A stretch of 64,000 nt of DNA from Protula sp. h YS-2021. Taxonomy: Eukaryota; Annelida; Polychaeta; Sabellida; Serpulidae. The stretch lies in contig OX457025.1 in the NCBI GenBank assembly GCA_949752745.1, forward strand, positions 48,411,601-48,475,600. Direction: 5' to 3'. The translations under genes were made by a program, and so were the position numbers. The notes beneath the pieces were generated by a model. That model ran no database searches. It saw only the letters and a program-made list of their open reading frames with translations, and had not been told where the DNA came from. Below, piece by piece: positions 52,843 to 64,000 of this stretch (the stretch's first letter is position 1; the number at the start of each line of letters is the position of its first letter).

Positions 52843-55800
52843 AACTAGACCGAAATTCACACAGCGAATTAGCCCCACTTGAAATGATAACTACGTTTTT
52901 AAGATAAAAGTCAATTTCCGGTTTGGGGCTCGAAAGCGATCTGGGGGTCAAGGACACCGGAAGTTGTACCTTACGTATCGTCGTATAGGGGGTAGAGGTC
53001 GAAAATGAGGTCAACATTGCTCTGTCTCTTATCGTTTTCGAGATAAAGGCCAACCTCCGGTTTGGGGCTCGAAAGTGACCTGGAAGTCAAGGACATCGGA
53101 AGTTATACCGTACATATCGTCGCATAGGGGGTGGAGATCGAAAATGAGGTCAAAATTGCTTCTTCTCTTACCGTTTCCGAGATAAAGGCCAACTTCCGGT
53201 TTGAGGCTCGAAAGTGACCTGGAGGTCAAGGAAACCGGAAGTTATACCTTACGCATCGTCGTATAGCGGGTGGAGGTCGAAAATGAGGTCAAAATTGCTC
53301 TGTCTCTTACCGTTTTCGAGATAAGGGCCAACTTCCGGTTTGGGGCTCGAAAGTGACCTGGAGGTCAAGGAAACCGGAAGTTATACCTTACGTATCGTCG
53401 TATAGGGGGTGGAGGTCAAAATCGAAAATGAGGTCAAAATTGCTCTGTCTCTTAGCATTTTCGAAATAAATCATTGCTTTTCTTAAGCTACGTTTTTCGC
53501 GATTTGACCTTGACCATCAACGTCAAATCACCTTGCTGTAGATGTCTAGAAACCGATTGACCTTTTTCGCGATTTGGCCTTGACCAGTAAGGTCAAGGTC
53601 AAAAATTTTTATCAGGTGCACCACTTTAGATGATCCTCCATAGATGTGCCAAGTTTGGTTGGTCTAGCTTCAGCAGTCTTGGAGATGTCTGGAAACCGAT
53701 TCGGCTGAAAAAGAAAAAAAGAAGAAAAAAAAAGTGAGGAAAAAAATAGGTGAAGAATTCGAGGCAATCCATCCCCATTTGGTATTTGCAATGCCAATTT
53801 GGAATAATGTTAACGCGCTAGCCATGTAGTACTAATATAATGGCGGTGATGGGAACTAAAAAAACCCTTAAACGCTTAATCTGTCGTTGTTGTGTAACTG
53901 ATGGCGTATGACCGCTGAGGCTTGGTATATGAAATAATAAAACAATGTATTTCCAAAGAAGCAAACGGCATTTTTTCCTCCTCGGGACGGGTGGGGGATC
54001 GGCCATAAATCTCTTGGACTTCAAGACCGATCGGACAGAAATCCCATGGGACTTCTAGACGGACGGGCCAGAAGTCTCGTTCTACATCTACTTAATACAA
54101 ACATAATACCAGTAATCAATAGGCAGGGTTGACGAGAAGTGGTGGGTGAGTTGCAGTTGTTGGTGAGTAAAGATTTAGAATAGGTGCGCTTTTGTAGACA
54201 GGTCACAGGAAACAAAATTACTTTCAAACTAACGAGTAGACGTCTGATTCGTGAAAAGATTACTTTGTATGTTTTTAAACCCCTGAAAGTGACCCTTTCA
54301 TGAAACAGTCATCGACAGGCTGAGATATTGGGTGCGGAAAAAATGGCAACTGCAAAATGGCAACTGGAAATAATGGCAACGGAAAAATGGCAAAATGAAA
54401 AAGTGGGAAAATGGACAATTATTTTGAATTTTATTGTTGCCCAAAATCGAGGCCTTAATAAAAGACGAGTAAAAGAACAAGTTTTTTCTTGTACTTATGG
54501 GTTAAATTGACTGCATTGCTTCAAAGAAACTAGCCTCCGTGACCACTCAGGGTCAAAGAAATTATCACTCATTTGTCATACATGACACACAGTGCTGCGG
54601 GAAAGGAGCCGTTAGATTCAGAGCTTACTCTATGCGCTCCGAAAGGGGAACAAGACAATACTCCCCCCCCCAGACAATTCCCCTCAGTCAACCAGCCCGG
54701 ACAATCCCTCCAGGACAATTCCCCCCGAAGACTACCCCCGCCTCCCAATTCATTTTTATTTTTCTTATTTTTTTTTCTTTTCTTTGTATTTTTTCTCTCT
54801 TTTTTTATACAAATTATTGTCCTTTGATCTTCTAACTGGAGGCCGTGTAATGGTCATTTCAACATTGTCGCAATTGCAATTTACATGCCTTTTATATTCC
54901 AACTGAATGCAAGAATTTGTCCTTTCATCTTATAACCGCACTTTTCAAATAGTCCGCAACTTCGAAAACCAACAGATTGTTGACCATTTGCGTGGAATTG
55001 CTCACAACATCAGGTTTCAATGGCAGAAAAGACTTTCCTTCCAGACAGAAGAATTCTGCATTTTTTATTTTAAGGTGTTTTACAAATAAAGAAATGACAG
55101 ATACTTGGTTGTTTTATTCTTGTTTTTGCATTCAAAGTAAAATAAAAATAAAAATTAAGTGGGGGGGGGGGGGGGATAGACTTCGGTGGGAATTGTCCTA
55201 CAGGGGGAATGGTTCGGGGGGGGGGGGGGTTGTCAGGGGGGAGTTCTCTGGGGGAATTGTCCTAGACCCCTCCGAAAGGCCATATTTCCCACGATGCTTA
55301 AATGTCACAAGAAACTATATATCAAAATTTTTAATTTTAATCAGAAAAAGTGGAGCGAAGGGACCAAATCGGCGGAGAAATTTCTACGTGGCGTTGGCCA
55401 TAGCACCCGTTGGCAACTCAATATTTAGGACGTTGCTATTTTGTCGTGTTTTTTTTCACTTTGCCATTTTTTCCGTTGCTATCATTCCCACTTGGTATTG
55501 AAAATGCCAAATGGGGATGGATAGCCTCGAATTCTTCACCTATTTTTTCCCGCTTTTGTTAAATTTTTTTCTTCTTCCGCCGAATCGGTTTCCAGACATC
55601 TCCTCCAAGACTGCTGAAGCTAGACCAACCAAACTTGGAACATCTATGGAGGGCCATCTGAAGTGGTGCACCTGATAAAAATTTTTGACCTTGACCTTAC
55701 TGGTCAAGGTCAAATCGCGAAAAAGGTCAAAAGGTTTTCAGGCAATTACTGCAAGGCCGTTGAAGCTAGAACAGCCAAACTTGACACATATATAAAGGGC

Positions 55801-56716
55801 AATGTGATCTGAAGTAACCGATAAAAAACCTTGAAATCGCGAAAAACGTTATTTAAGAAAAACAATGAGTTATCTCGAAAACGGTAAGAGATAGAACAAT
55901 TTTGACCTCATTTTCGACCTCCACCCCCTATACGACGATACGTAAGGTATAACTTCCGGTGTCCTTGACCTCCAGGTCACTTTCCAGCCCCAAACCGGAA
56001 GTTGGCCCTTATCTCGAAAACGGTAAGAGATAGAGCAATATTTGCCTCATTTTCGACCTCCACCCCCTATACGACGTTACGTAAGGTATTACTTCCGGTG
56101 TCATTGACCTCCAGGTCACTTTCGAGCCTCAAACCGGAAGTTGGCCTTCATCTCGAAAACGGTAAGAGACAGAGCAATTTTGACCTCATTTTCGACCTCC
56201 ACCCCCTATACGACGTTACGTAAGGTATAACTTCCGGTGTCCTTGACCTCCAGGTCACTTTCGAGCCCCAAACCGGAAGTTGGCCCTTATCTCGAAAACG
56301 GAAAGAGATAGAGCAATTTTGACCTCATTTTCGACCTCCACCCCCTATACGACGATACGTAGGGTATAACTTCAGGTGCCCTTGACCCCCACTTCACTTT
56401 CGAGCCTCAAACCGGAAGTTGGCCTTTATCTCGAAAACGGTAAGAGACAGAGCAATCAGTTTCCAGAGATCTCCTCCAAGACCGTTGAAGCTGGACCAGC
56501 CTAACTTGGCACACGAATAGAGGTCATCTGAAGTGGTACACCTGATAAAAAATTTTTTACCTTGACCTTACCGGTATAGTTGGCAGTATTTAGGAGGATA
56601 TTCTACATTCAGACATGTGAAAATTGTTAGCAATTAGTAATATCATCTGCGTTCCGTTTTAAGTTATCATTCCAAGTGGGGTCTAATTCGCTGTGCGAAT
56701 TTCGGTCTAGTTTTCA
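52843..56716. mobile_element. Giant foldback structure with ~1-kb arms of 140-bp repeats
   Basis: AAACTAGACCGAAATTCACA at the left and its inverse at the right (TGTGCGAATTTCGGTCTAGTTT, about 56690-56714) bound two arms, 52843-53805 and 55480-56716. Each arm consists of a terminal tract, four or five ~140-bp units (CTCGAAAACGGTAAGAGA, GGCCAACTTCCGGTTT, GTGACCTGGAGGTCAAGG, ACTTCCGGTGTCCTTGAC) and an inner tract with CCAAATGGGGATGGAT. The spacer 53806-55479 holds a nested MULE element and GGCAAC words. No transposase was found. The arms could be one element or two opposed copies of a satellite. Confidence 0.7.
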
Positions 56717-56769
56717 CTTGCATTTGCTGCCGTTGCCCTATTTTCCGTTGCCATTTTTTCCTACAACCC
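54330..56769. mobile_element. AATGGCAACGGA-type foldback ends (pairing uncertain)
   Basis: GGGTGCGGAAAAAATGGCAA with further ATGGCAACGGAAA words at 54330-54410 faces inverse words at two places: 55430-55470 (GCCATTTTTTCCGTTGCTAT) and 56738-56769 (CCGTTGCCATTTTTTCCTAC, then AACCC). The latter has the conserved TGTAGGA-type terminus. No target duplication was seen, and the overlap with the giant foldback arms shows that the region is rearranged or multiply nested. Confidence 0.5.
54646..55269. mobile_element. Nested foldback MULE derivative with 9-bp target duplication
   Basis: CTCCGAAAG flanks it exactly (54637-54645, 55270-55278). The left end GGGAACAAGACAATAC and the inverse right end GGGTCTAGGACAATTCC match the ends of the transposase-bearing element at 23388-25512, and both arms use GACAATTCCCCC words. 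The 624-bp interior is AT-rich and non-coding. It is a non-autonomous relative of that MULE. Confidence 0.92.
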
Positions 56770-57637
<868 letters not shown>

Positions 57638-57793
57638 ATTTAATGGCTTTGAATCCCGGACAAAAGCCCCAGTGGACAACAGCCTCAGTTTTATTATTAT
57701 TATTATTTTGCAAAATCGGACAAAAGCCCAAGTGGTCAAAAGCAGTGACATTTTTTACTTTCAAGAAGCGATATATGGCAGATTTTTTTATTT

Positions 57794-58350
57794 GCTGACA
57801 GGCTGGGGGTTAAGGTGACAAATCACGTTACTAATAAAAATAATTCAGATTTCAGCTAGCCTCCCACATTTTGTTTTATAGTTCAGGTATCAAAACCATT
57901 GCAATTGGAGCTCAATCAATCACATTTGCAAGCCTGTAAGATTGTGTATTATGTGCCAATTGTAATGAAAGGGAATTCTTTGCACACGTGAGTGGACCTT
58001 AGAAGAATTCGTCATATTGTTATAAATAAAATGGCCTTTTTGGAATTGATCCATTAAAACACAGAATTGGTATTCTTAAATTTGAAAAATAATCCATCAC
58101 ACGCCGAAGTTAGTGTGGCAATTGTAATTATCGAAATACAAACTGAGTTTTTACGATTTGTTGTAAATAAAAACAAAGCAGTCTCATGACGTTTTCGTTG
58201 ACTTCTGGAATCAGACGGATTTTGATGAGGAAATGATTACGATCTGTTTACTAATCTATTATTATAATGTCTGTTAATTAAGAAAATTAAACCCTCAAGG
58301 TATCATGTGATCTGCCACCTTAACCCCCCCCCCCCCAACTCTGTCAGCCA
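57794..58350. mobile_element. Small TIR element (557 bp), unclassified
   Basis: GCTGACAGGCTGGGGGTTAA then GGTGACAAATCACG at the left is matched inversely at 58307-58350 (with a lengthened C-tract). The interior is AT-rich without coding capacity. Target duplication is unclear because both flanks are T/A-rich. Confidence 0.65.
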
Positions 58351-59370
58351 AAAATAATAATAACCCACCATTCATCGCTTAATTCTTGAAAGCAAAAATC
58401 CAAGTAAAAGCACCTTTGCCACTCTTGTCAGTTTTTAAACAACAAAATAATAAAAAGTTGAGCCTTATTCCTCTGGACAAAAATAGACAAAGCCGGAGTC
58501 GAAGTGTTTTATTGCGGTGACCAGGAATTGGTTAAAATTTTTGTTTCATCCTTTTTCACAAAATAGTGTTTAATAAATTATAAAACGTTATGTGGCATAC
58601 TTACATTATCAGTTTGCAAGTTGGTAATTTAAAGCGTTTTGAGCGCCGAAGGATGAATATCTATAGAAATAAGACCACTTTCAGTTTTTTTATGCTTTCT
58701 AGGTAACATCTGTTTTACTTTAAAATTTTACACATCCGGCGATCGATTTCTTTCTTCTGTTACTATGATAAGTTTTTAAACCTGATCAGCTTTATTGACG
58801 TTCATAATAAGTTTATATTCTTGAGGACGAGTTCGCGTCACAATCTTACATCCACCAATGAGAATTAACTTTTTTATCACGTGATCAAAAAGAGACAGTG
58901 CTTGAGTCTGGGCAAAACGCATATTTTCTCACTGTTTTATACCAAATATAACAGGGTCTTTTCTTGTTCTGGGCCGATTGCATACATTTTGGCCTACTTG
59001 TCACATACCAGGAAGTTAGTTCTTTAAAAAGTTTTTTTTACCGTTTCGAAAAATTTTATTACTTAATTATCGAAGAATTTGTATTGGTATAAAACTGCGA
59101 TAAACTCCAAATATCGCTCATTATGCCCTTAGTTACCCACAATGCATTGCATGAAGCTGTCCGCAAGAATGTTTGAATACAGGGACCCGTTACAATGCCG
59201 TAAATCCCCCCCCCCACCCGCAATCCCACCCCACCCCACCCCCATCCCCCATCCTCCGATACTCACATGAACATCTTTTTCTGTTGTGCAATGAAGAGTT
59301 CAAACTTCTTCAAAAGTTATTTGCATGGGCTACACATCCAAATATTTCTCCACTTTTATTTATTTTGTAG
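58351..59370. other. No gene seen
   Basis: AT-rich DNA with a C-rich low-complexity tract at 59206-59252 (CCCACCCCACCCCCATCCCC type). No exon is supported. Confidence 0.35.
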
Positions 59371-59463
59371 ATCGTGCTGCGGCTGTTCGGTCCAACCTCA
59401 GGTTCTTCAGCTTTCTGAGGACGCTGCCAATGGCTATTCTTTCAGCATTTGCTTTTTATGCCT
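59371..59463 (+). CDS. Weak terminal-exon candidate
   Basis: The acceptor TTTATTTATTTTGTAG precedes a frame reading RAAAVRSNLRFFSFLRTLPM then AILSAFAFYA and a stop. The hydrophobic character could be a C-terminal membrane segment. No upstream exon was found and I do not recognise it. It may also be a chance match. Confidence 0.2.
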
Positions 59464-59688
59464 AAGCAAGTTATTTACGGAATAACTTAGTCACTCAATA
59501 CCTTCAGAGCATAAACTAAAATGTGAAGAGATTTCTGATTACACTAATAATTTCTACAAAATAACCAAACTACTTGAAACAGCACGAAAATCGGAACCTA
59601 CTTGGAATTTGAATTTTGGCATTGTGTCTTGAAGATAGAAAAGGGATTTATAGAATTGAACGGGGAAAGGGACATCAGAAGAGCTACT

Positions 59689-59886
59689 ATGGCATACATG
59701 GACAACCCACAGACACTGAGCAAGCGAGCTCGTCGAGTTATCCCTGCCTATGCAGACTTAGTCTCAGACTACTTGGGCATGGCACAGATCGTCGTGGCAT
59801 TTCTCATTGCTGTCACATCAGTGGTAGGATTTGTCATCAAGTCTTTCACGAGTGCAGCTGCGTCTGGTATTCTACTCTCCCTGCCT
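59689..59886 (+). CDS. Membrane-protein exon running into a splice-donor minisatellite
   Basis: From ATG at 59689 the frame reads MAYMDNPQTLSKRARRVIPA, then YADLVSDYLGMAQIVVAFLI, AVTSVVGFVIKSF and TSAAASGILLSLP. It ends, phase 0, at a consensus donor CCT|GTAAGTATAG (59887). One clear transmembrane helix and the start of a second are visible. An in-frame extension upstream to 59602 exists but looks less protein-like. The 3' end of this exon is the seed of a 42-bp tandem repeat. I do not recognise the gene, and no downstream exon was found in the window. Confidence 0.45.
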
Positions 59887-60365
59887 GTAAGTATAGCAGC
59901 CGTGCCTGACATTCTACTCTCCCTGCCTGTAAGTATAGCGGCCGTGCCTGGTATTCTGCTCTCCCTGCCTGTAACTATAGCAGCCGTGCCTGCCTGTAAG
60001 TATAGCGGCCGTACCTGGCATTCTACTCTCCCTGCCTGTAAGTATAGCGGCCGCGCCTGGTATTCTACTCTCCCTGCCTGTAAGTATAGCAGCCGTGCCT
60101 GACATTCTACTCTCCCTGCCTGTAAGTATAGCAGCCGTGCCTGGTATTCTGCTCTCCCTGCCTTTAACTATAGCAGCCGTGCCTGCCTGTAAGTATAGCG
60201 GCCGTACCTGGCATTCTACTCTCCCTGCCTGTAAGTATAGCGGCCGTGCCTGGTATTCTGCTCTCCCTGCCTGTAAGTATAGCAGCCGTGCCTGGCATTC
60301 TGTCCCGATCTGTAAGTATAACACCTGTGCCTGGCGTATTGCTCTCCCGGCCTGTAGCTATAATA
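59860..60365. repeat. 42-bp minisatellite carrying repeated 5' splice sites
   Basis: Units of GTAAGTATAGCAGCCGTGCC + TGGTATTCTACTCTCCCTGC + CT repeat with spacing 42, 42, 25, 42, 42 bp. This 193-bp block is itself duplicated (59887-60080 and 60080-60273). GTAAGTATA occurs ten times, at 59887, 59929, 59996, 60038, 60080, 60122, 60189, 60231, 60273 and 60312. The unit length keeps frame (14 codons), and the repeat peptide is hydrophobic. Confidence 0.92.
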
Positions 60366-60620
60366 TGCGGTCCTTGCTAGAGCTTGTTATGAACTGTGTT
60401 AAAAAGCGTTTTTACTACGCGAAAGCTAACATTCGCTTATACCCACCTTAAACAGGATTTCTTCCATCCATAGTGATCTATGTATAAATTATGAATGAAA
60501 CTTATTACGCGTGGGTGGACAATATAAACAATCATTGTCAACATCGCCTTATTTAGCAGCAAAGACAGACGCTCTATCGGAAAGGCATATCGATACACAT
60601 TCGTTTTTTATGAGCGGACC

Positions 60621-61101
60621 GATATCCCTACTTTTCGTCGAGCTACTTTTCGTCGAAAGTGGTAAGTGCGCTTTTTCGTCGAAATTCTTGAAACTTTTTC
60701 ATTTGAAGTCAAGGCATCAGTTAATGATCAATGACGAGAGTCGCTCTCAGAACTCACACACAGAGTAAAAAAAAAAACATACTACAGTTCCAATTAATAT
60801 TAAACCATGATTAATTCAACCGCATTTAGAAGATAATCTCTGATGTTCCTTTCAAGATAATACTTTTAAAACCATTTCGCATACGTATCCATCAATGACC
60901 AGAGTCGCTCTCAGATCTCACACACAGAGTAAAAAACAAATTGCAATTAATAAATTGCAATTAATATTAAAACGTGATTAAATCAATCGCGTTTGGAGAT
61001 AATGAAGATAATCTCTGATGCTTCTTTCAAGATAATGCTCCTAGAAAAGTCGCACTTGCCACTTTCGACGAAAAGTCGCTCGACGAAAAGTCGTGGATTC
61101 C
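60621..61101. mobile_element. Foldback element, CTTTTCGTCGA type, with 8-bp target duplication
   Basis: AGCGGACC flanks it (60613-60620, 61102-61109). The left arm GATATCCCTACTTTTCGTCG, then AGCTACTTTTCGTCGAAAGT, is matched inversely at 61040-61101. Inside, a ~165-bp segment with GAGAGTCGCTCTCAGAACTC and GATAATCTCTGATG occurs twice in direct order (60718-60870, 60890-61055). Non-coding. Confidence 0.85.
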
Positions 61102-61109
61102 AGCGGACC

Positions 61110-62327
61110 AGTTGAGAGGTGTTTTTGGAAGTAAAAAATTTTAACTTTTCTCGCTAAAGCTCTGTACTCAGTCAAGATCACCTACTGAATCAGAGCTAGG
61201 AACAAGAGATCCCGGCTATGAGAGCCATGCAGATACAAACGCAGGCACAACTGGCTTCCATTCGAATTCTGATAATGCGAAGACACAAGCCCCTCCGTCG
61301 GCAGCGGCGTCGTTGATGACCACTAGTGTTCGCACTGCGCAGTGAGCACCAGTCACGAGACCTCCCCCTGCCGGACCGGTATTTCCCGTGCAGCTTAACG
61401 ATACCGATACTCAGTCGCGCGCCAGCTCCTCCCTCTTAAGTGCCCTATATAGTAAGGATAAAGCTGTTTATTCTGAGGGGGGGCCACCAGAAGATGATGG
61501 GAAACACCCCCCCCCCCCCGTGGAAGCGAGGGAAGACTCAGGCGCGTAAGGGAAAGTAGATGGACCCCAGGACAAAGAAGTGGCTAGCTTCATTCGCCTG
61601 AAGGTTGAGACCGAGTCTACATAGAAAGAGCAACAATTCTGGAGAGACCCAGCAGCAGCGGGAGGCGACTAATGCGCACTCACCCTTCCATACACACACT
61701 CTCTCTCTCACACACATACTAGAGAGAGTGCGTCTGTCTGAATCGGTGCCGGTGTTGCTGCAAGACATTACATTCAGGGATATTGTGGAGGAAATCACGC
61801 GGCTGGCAGGGGTGGAGGCATGGAATCTCCTCGCGGAAAAGAGGAGACGCCTATTAGGTTTACCTCGCAGTATGAGGCTCATTCTGAGCCCTAGCGACCA
61901 GTGCCGGGATAGCCAATGCGGTTGGGGCCAGGCAACGTGAATTCCCTAAGATGGACATGGGTGAGGCCAAAGTGATGGCAAAGCTCCGACTATCCAAAAA
62001 CTTGCAGTTAAGTCGGTTCCGTATGGAAAAGCACACAAGCTGATTCCCATTGAGCTACTGGGGCAGCCCTGTAAAAGAATGTATAGAATGTCCAGGACGA
62101 AGTCGGCTAGGTATCTGATTTGTTAGGCGATGTGGCCCAGCCTTGGCGGGTTACATTAATTGTGTCAATACATGCCAATGACTGACTAGCAAACAGTTTT
62201 TTACAGTTAAAATCCAGATTTGCTAAAACCGTATTATTCTAAAATGTTAAAATAAGCATATCTTTTAGAAATATTGATACAGGTTGATTTGTTTAAAAAT
62301 TGTATAATTTGCTAGTTTTCTCCATCA
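61110..62327 (+). other. Broken coding-like remnants, unassigned
   Basis: Plus-strand pieces with Pro/Ser-rich and acidic composition (61330-61480) and a short helical frame at 61605-61940 suggest a decayed transposon ORF, perhaps gag-like. Two short CT/CA tracts lie at 61693-61715. No motif allows naming. Confidence 0.3.
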
Positions 62328-62612
62328 TCAAACAGCTGCCTCAAAGTCTGAAATGACGTGAGCTCTGAAATGCCGTGAGTGGGCGTCTGAGAGATCAGTA
62401 CAGTCTATTAAAATATGCTTCACTGTGTAACGTTCTTGACACCTGACACATTCGGGTGCATGCTCCGTCTCAAAACATGTAAAGTCTGAATGTGGGATAA
62501 GGAAATTGGGACAGTTCTGGTTTGACACCTCCTTAGTCATTCTGTTAATTGTCTCGTTACATGATTTGGAGCCCAACAAAAAAAATACCTTTTTTACCAG
62601 GCTTGAAGGCAT
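62328..62612 (-). pseudogene. LINE C-terminal zinc-knuckle fragment
   Basis: The minus-strand frame ends with CVRCQERYTVKHILIDCTDL, the CxxC...TVxHILxxC motif at the C-terminus of many non-LTR retrotransposon polyproteins after RT/RNase H. Upstream wording (NRMTKEVSNQNCPNFLIP) fits. Only the last ~95 residues remain. Confidence 0.7.
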
Positions 62613-63884
62613 CGTCGTGTTTTTCTAGAAGTTCTAGGATTAAAAAGTTCGATATTTGAAATTCTCAAGTGTTTGTAGTACCGACACAGGATTAACACAA
62701 ATCACAAAGTTTTTGTGATGGATAGTCTTGGTGACTAGCCACAGGGCTCTGATTTCTGTAGAGAATATTGATTACCCATGCGGGAGTCTTGTTTTCGGGA
62801 TATTGTACTCTGACTGCTGAAGCCGCTGCTTTGTCGTCAAGTACCCTGGTGGAAAGAGATGCAAAGTGTTGATGGCCTTATTCCATAGAGGATTAATCAC
62901 ATCTTCGAAGAACCATACATCGAAAGCCCTGAGAGGAGCAATGAGCCTGAAGGACTGAGCCTGCAGGTTTGAAACTACTTGAGTGTGCGTCAGTAGCCAC
63001 CAGGGATACGGTAAAGATAGCGGCACACCAGCTAACCTCCATGGTACTGCTTAGGAGGGTTGCGTTTTTACTACACTGCTAGTCCTCTGTCAAGAGAGCT
63101 TGAGAACTCAGGCATTCGGACATTTTAAGACATACAGAGTTGTTCCTACCGAAACGAGTGTAGACAGTGAATCTAGAGAACAGAGGTCTCTGTCTGGATA
63201 TGGCTGCGATGGCTGGACCTGAACGCCCGTACTCATAAAGCACCGCCAACCGGGGTAAAAATACGACACACAATAGATGAGACAGGGCAGGATCTCAGGC
63301 TCGCCACTCAGCTAAGAAAGAGGGGCAGCAGGAGAACAATACCCCAGGTACTAGGTCTTGTAACAATGAGGGATGTCGTTTGCCATGGGAAATAGAGGAG
63401 TTACTGGGCTGGTTAGAATCTTGGCCATTTGGAGAAACTAGACTATTCTGCGATATTTGTGGAAACATGGGAGCCCCTCTCAGGGCAGTCAGGTCACTCC
63501 ATAGGGTTATTGTCTCTCATTCAAGAAGTTTGTATGTATGAACAGTCGGGACTGGTGCCACCCAGTCTCCCTCATCAAGCAGCTCCACAACAATTAGCCA
63601 TCTCCATGGTCCAGGGCTCTGAGCAGGATCAGGCTGTTCAAGAAATGATCAAAAGGCAAAATTTGAAGGCAGGACTTATGGGCAAAATCAGAACTTGTGC
63701 TTCAGCAAACAAATAATATTTCTTGAGAGAAGTGGCATTTGGAGTTGCCAATCCCACCGAAGATTAGGGGAATTGATTGTCCAAGCGATACAGTCCATTT
63801 AACCAGTCACCCAATGAAATGGAATCTTAAGTGTGTTTGCTAGTAGCTTCCAACAAAGCTACTTCTTATATTGACAAATAGACA
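62613..63884. other. No identified gene
   Basis: Frames at 62772-63026 (minus), 63079-63273 (minus) and 63429-63716 (plus) are open but unrecognised. They lie inside the 60449-63985 element and may be its decayed coding region. Confidence 0.3.
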
Positions 63885-64000
63885 ACGTTGATAATGATGT
63901 TTACACTGTACGCCTACGACCTGTAGAAAAGTTTCATTCATAATTTATGCATAGATCACTCTGAATAAAGGAAATCCTGTATAAAAGTTGAGAACCAAGC

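Larger units (their letters stand above)
60449..63985. mobile_element. ~3.5-kb element with inverted ends, unclassified
   Basis: CAGGATTTCTTCCATCCATA + GTGATCTATGTATAAATTAT + GAATGAAACTT at 60449-60510, and on to GTCAACATCG near 60545, is matched inversely at 63885-63985. The interior has short broken plus-strand frames (for example SALYSKDKAVYSEGGPPEDD near 61440, VEEITRLAGVEAWNLL near 61785 and EKLDYSAIFVETWEPLSGQS near 63430), none of which I can assign. A DIRS-like retrotransposon, which also has inverted ends, is one possibility. The right end is close to the window edge. Confidence 0.5.

Noticed and set aside
59914..60324. 136-residue minus-strand repeat protein
   Set aside because: It is the antisense reading of the 42-bp minisatellite. 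The exon and splice donor support the plus strand.

Overview
The window looks like nuclear DNA of an invertebrate animal. It is AT-rich and intron-rich, GT-AG splice sites can be read directly, and microsatellites, minisatellites, L2/CR1-type LINE fragments and many DNA transposons are present. Tandem cores that end in GGAC/GACC microsatellites and a terminal hairpin recall the pearl/Helentron-like repeats described in bivalve molluscs. An aquatic lophotrochozoan is therefore my best guess, but that is inference.

One conventional host gene can be rebuilt completely. It is a nine-exon gene on the minus strand (14185-39601) for a 452-residue DUF21 + CBS-pair membrane protein of the CNNM/CorC/Mam3 ion-transport family. 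All eight junctions are GT-AG and phase-consistent, and the last exon ends in an acidic dileucine sorting motif. Its introns, up to 12.9 kb, hold most of the repeats in the left half. A second, unidentified plus-strand gene may be touched at 59689-59886, where a membrane-protein exon runs into a 42-bp minisatellite that duplicates its own splice donor.

Most of the rest is mobile or repetitive. (1) A large set of foldback transposons has terminal inverted repeats built from short tandem words; different elements use different words. Five are flanked by exact 9-bp or 8-bp target duplications and one by a 9-bp duplication with a single mismatch. Two members contain decayed MULE transposase, which links the set to the Mutator/Phantom/FB superfamily. 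(2) A collapsed 5.9-kb Polinton/Maverick lies at 46104-52034, with ~170-bp inverted ends, integrase, packaging ATPase, capsid and adenain-type protease remnants, and no polymerase. (3) Three related ~140-bp tandem arrays (37.7-38.8, 44.0-45.2, 52.8-56.7 kb) share an ACCGGAAGT / GACCTTGACC core. (4) There are pearl-like modules (21.9-23.4, 29.0-29.9, 35.1-35.6 kb), a 51-bp minisatellite of about 42 copies (19.8-21.9 kb) and a 29-bp minisatellite (5.9-6.7 kb). (5) There are five LINE fragments, one split by a foldback element.

Layout: 1-9 kb repeats, a tRNA-derived sequence and a LINE end; 10-11 kb a retroelement gag-like remnant; 14-40 kb the DUF21/CBS gene with repeat-filled introns; 40-46 kb foldback elements and a split LINE; 46-52 kb Polinton; 53-57 kb a giant foldback structure with a nested MULE; 57-64 kb microsatellites, the splice-donor minisatellite and a ~3.5-kb element with inverted ends. 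Nearly all other long open frames are produced by repeats.
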